Source: Bog-793 sp963803025 (GTDB taxonomy: Bacteria; Actinomycetota; Acidimicrobiia; Acidimicrobiales; Bog-793). From it: 64,000 nucleotides of DNA. Under the pieces are notes generated by a model. That model saw nothing but the letters and a program-made list of their open reading frames with translations. It was not told the origin of the DNA and searched no databases. The translations under genes were made by a program, and so were the position numbers. The stretch spans positions 338,097 to 402,096 of the forward strand of contig CAWDKZ010000020.1 of NCBI GenBank assembly GCA_963803025.1, given 5' to 3'. Positions 62,603-64,000 of the stretch are shown piece after piece (position 1 is the first letter of the stretch; each line of letters starts with the position of its first letter).

Positions 62603-63880
62603 TCAGGCCCGTAACACGTAGAGCCACGTGAAGCAGGCAGTCCACTGCTCCGCCCACGGCCAGTTCGCCGGAAGATGAAGCTGACGGTGCCGGGCGCGAT
62701 GGGTGATCCTGCCGGGTAGCGCGAGGAACCGGCGCCGGACCGTCTTCGCGACGATCGGCCCGCGGATCTGAAGACCGAGGGCCGCGACCCAGCGGAGCAG
62801 GTTGTGGGCGATCGTCGAGAGCACGGCCCAGGCACCGTTGGCGCCGAAGCGCCCCGAGGGGCAGTGCGCGAGCCCCGACCCCTCTTTGAGGTCCCGGAAC
62901 GCGAGCTCGATCACCGCGTGGCGTCGGTGGTCGGCGTCGAGGGCGACCACGTTGCCGCCCCGGTCGGTGATGAAGGCGTGGTAGCGGAAGACGGGGAAGA
63001 GCGCGGGCTGGGGATCGGCGAGGCGCGTCCGTCGCACGACGAGGCGGTGCCCGTCCCCGTAGGTGGTCTCGGCGACCCAGGCCTCGCCACCCTCGGTGTA
63101 GTCGATCGGGATCCAGGACTCCTCGTCGATTCCCACGATCGCCCGCTGCACTCCTGGATTCTGCGGCGCGGTGATCGAGTAGCGAACGTCATGGTCCCGG
63201 CAGGCCTTGACGACGTGACGGGAGTAGAAGCCCGAGTCGGCGCGCAGGGTGAGCGGGCCGGCCGCCCCGGCGCGCCGGCACCGTCCGACGAGCTCTCGGA
63301 CGAAGCGCTCCGCACCCCGTCCCGATCCCGCCGAGCCCTTGCGGAACCGGACGTGGAGGACCTCGCCCGTGTCGGCTCTCGTCGCGAGCAGCGGGTGGTA
63401 GCCGAGGACGTGGGTGTAGCCGAAGGCGGCGCCCTGCTTCTCGTCGCCGTGCACCGGGCAGATCGTCGAGTCCACGTCGACCGTCATCGGCCCGGCGCCG
63501 GGTCCCGCGCCCGCCGACCACGCCCGTGTGAGCATCGCCTCGGCGAGCTGGTCGAGCTGACGGATGTGGCCGAAGTCGAAGCACCGCAGGAAGGTCCCGA
63601 GGGTGGAGGGTGCCATCACCTTGTGGGGAAGGACCGCACCGGTCGCCCCGGCACGCAGCACGTCGGCGTCATCGATGCAGTCCGCCCCGGCGACCATGGC
63701 GTGCACGAGCGTCGCGACCCGGCGCCCCGGGAACGGGGCGATGTCGACGAGCTCCTCGGCGAGCGCTTCCAGACCGAGACGCGCGCTCAGCACGCCGACG
63801 AGCGCGAGGCCGGCATCAGCGACCGCGTGGTCGTCGTCGAACATCACGGACAGACACGACGGACTGTGCGAGGATGACAT
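62603..63880 (-). mobile_element. IS1380-family transposase
   Basis: A 425-residue intact DDE transposase. The catalytic triad is visible: MTVDVDSTICPVHGDEKQG (first Asp near 135), LTLRADSGFYSRHVV (second Asp near 214) and VIELAFRDLKEGSG (Glu near 326). The C-terminal half NGAWAVLSTIAHNLLRWVA fits the IS1380/IS1677 group. It starts at ATG 63880 beside a strong inverted repeat. The element ends are not identified, and the distal end may be outside the window. Confidence 0.92.
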
Positions 63881-63955
63881 CGAAAAGGTGCCTTTCTGGT
63901 CGAGGGACTGGGGTGTTTGGTGACTCCCAGTTTCCCTGATCGAGGCACCTTTTCG
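63881..63955 (-). promoter_or_regulatory. Leader inverted repeat next to the transposase start
   Basis: CGAAAAGGTGCCT (63881-63893) pairs perfectly with AGGCACCTTTTCG (63943-63955), and TCGAGGGACTGGG pairs imperfectly with the stretch before the second arm. In the minus-strand mRNA this hairpin ends exactly at the ATG and would hide the GAAAGG site. Such fold-back leaders limit transposase made from read-through transcripts. Confidence 0.55.
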
Positions 63956-64000
63956 CGGATAGTCCGCTTGTCACGGGCTATCCACGCGGTGGTTCCAGGC

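Noticed and set aside
1..64000. CRISPR arrays
   Set aside because: No regularly spaced identical short repeats were seen anywhere, and no cas genes are present.

Overview
The window is about 70 percent G+C with short intergenic gaps, many GTG and TTG starts and long chains of 4-base start/stop overlaps. WhiB, SepF, DivIVA, YggT, no ftsA, a meso-DAP type MurE and an interrupted two-ORF transhydrogenase alpha subunit all point to an actinobacterium. Class Acidimicrobiia is my best guess, but that is inference from gene content, not proof.

Layout. 1-1.9 kb: end of a pntA-pntAB-pntB transhydrogenase operon. 2.2-20.4 kb: the division and cell wall (dcw) cluster on the plus strand: mraZ, rsmH, ftsL-like, ftsI, murE, mraY, murD, ftsW, murG, murC, murB, ftsQ, ftsZ, pgeF, yggS, sepF, yggT, divIVA. 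murF is absent between murE and mraY, and mraY reads as two frames. A sigma-70 type promoter with a three-copy 10-bp-spaced MraZ-box-like array precedes mraZ; ftsZ has its own promoter inside the end of ftsQ. 20.4-29.5 kb: ileS (minus), a DUF167 protein, a DksA/TraR protein with a histone-H1-like tail, lspA, rluD, a sigma-70 factor, a tandem GNAT enzyme and an Rrf2 regulator. 29.5-33.6 kb: a tight four-gene operon (phosphatase, cobalamin adenosyltransferase, pepA, ROK/polyphosphate glucokinase), followed by a decayed IS110 transposase. 34.8-42.1 kb: an unknown protein, an inositol-monophosphatase-like gene with a zinc-ribbon coiled-coil gene, a small membrane protein, and a minus-strand operon eno, alpha/alpha-toroid protein, ppsA. 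42.1-44.8 kb: a degenerate zone with a broken VOC gene, a broken zinc-ribbon gene and a fragment of a cell-surface protein. 44.8-54.5 kb: RNase P RNA, xseA-xseB, a ferredoxin reductase, an FGGY kinase, whiB, a GAF/HD-GYP protein, a DnaQ-like exonuclease and a secreted protein. 54.5-64 kb: a glycosyltransferase with a large membrane protein, tRNA-Val(GAC), an accessory stretch of secreted proteins with a duplicated ~110-bp sequence, and an IS1380-like transposase.

Two window-wide patterns stand out. First, at least eight transcription units have a TANNNT -10 box 6 to 8 bases before the start codon, implying leaderless mRNAs. Second, every broken reading frame I could reassemble (mraY, four breaks in the IS110 gene, the VOC gene, the zinc-ribbon gene) shifts in the same direction, as expected for loss of one base; this may indicate systematic deletion errors in the sequence rather than gene decay.
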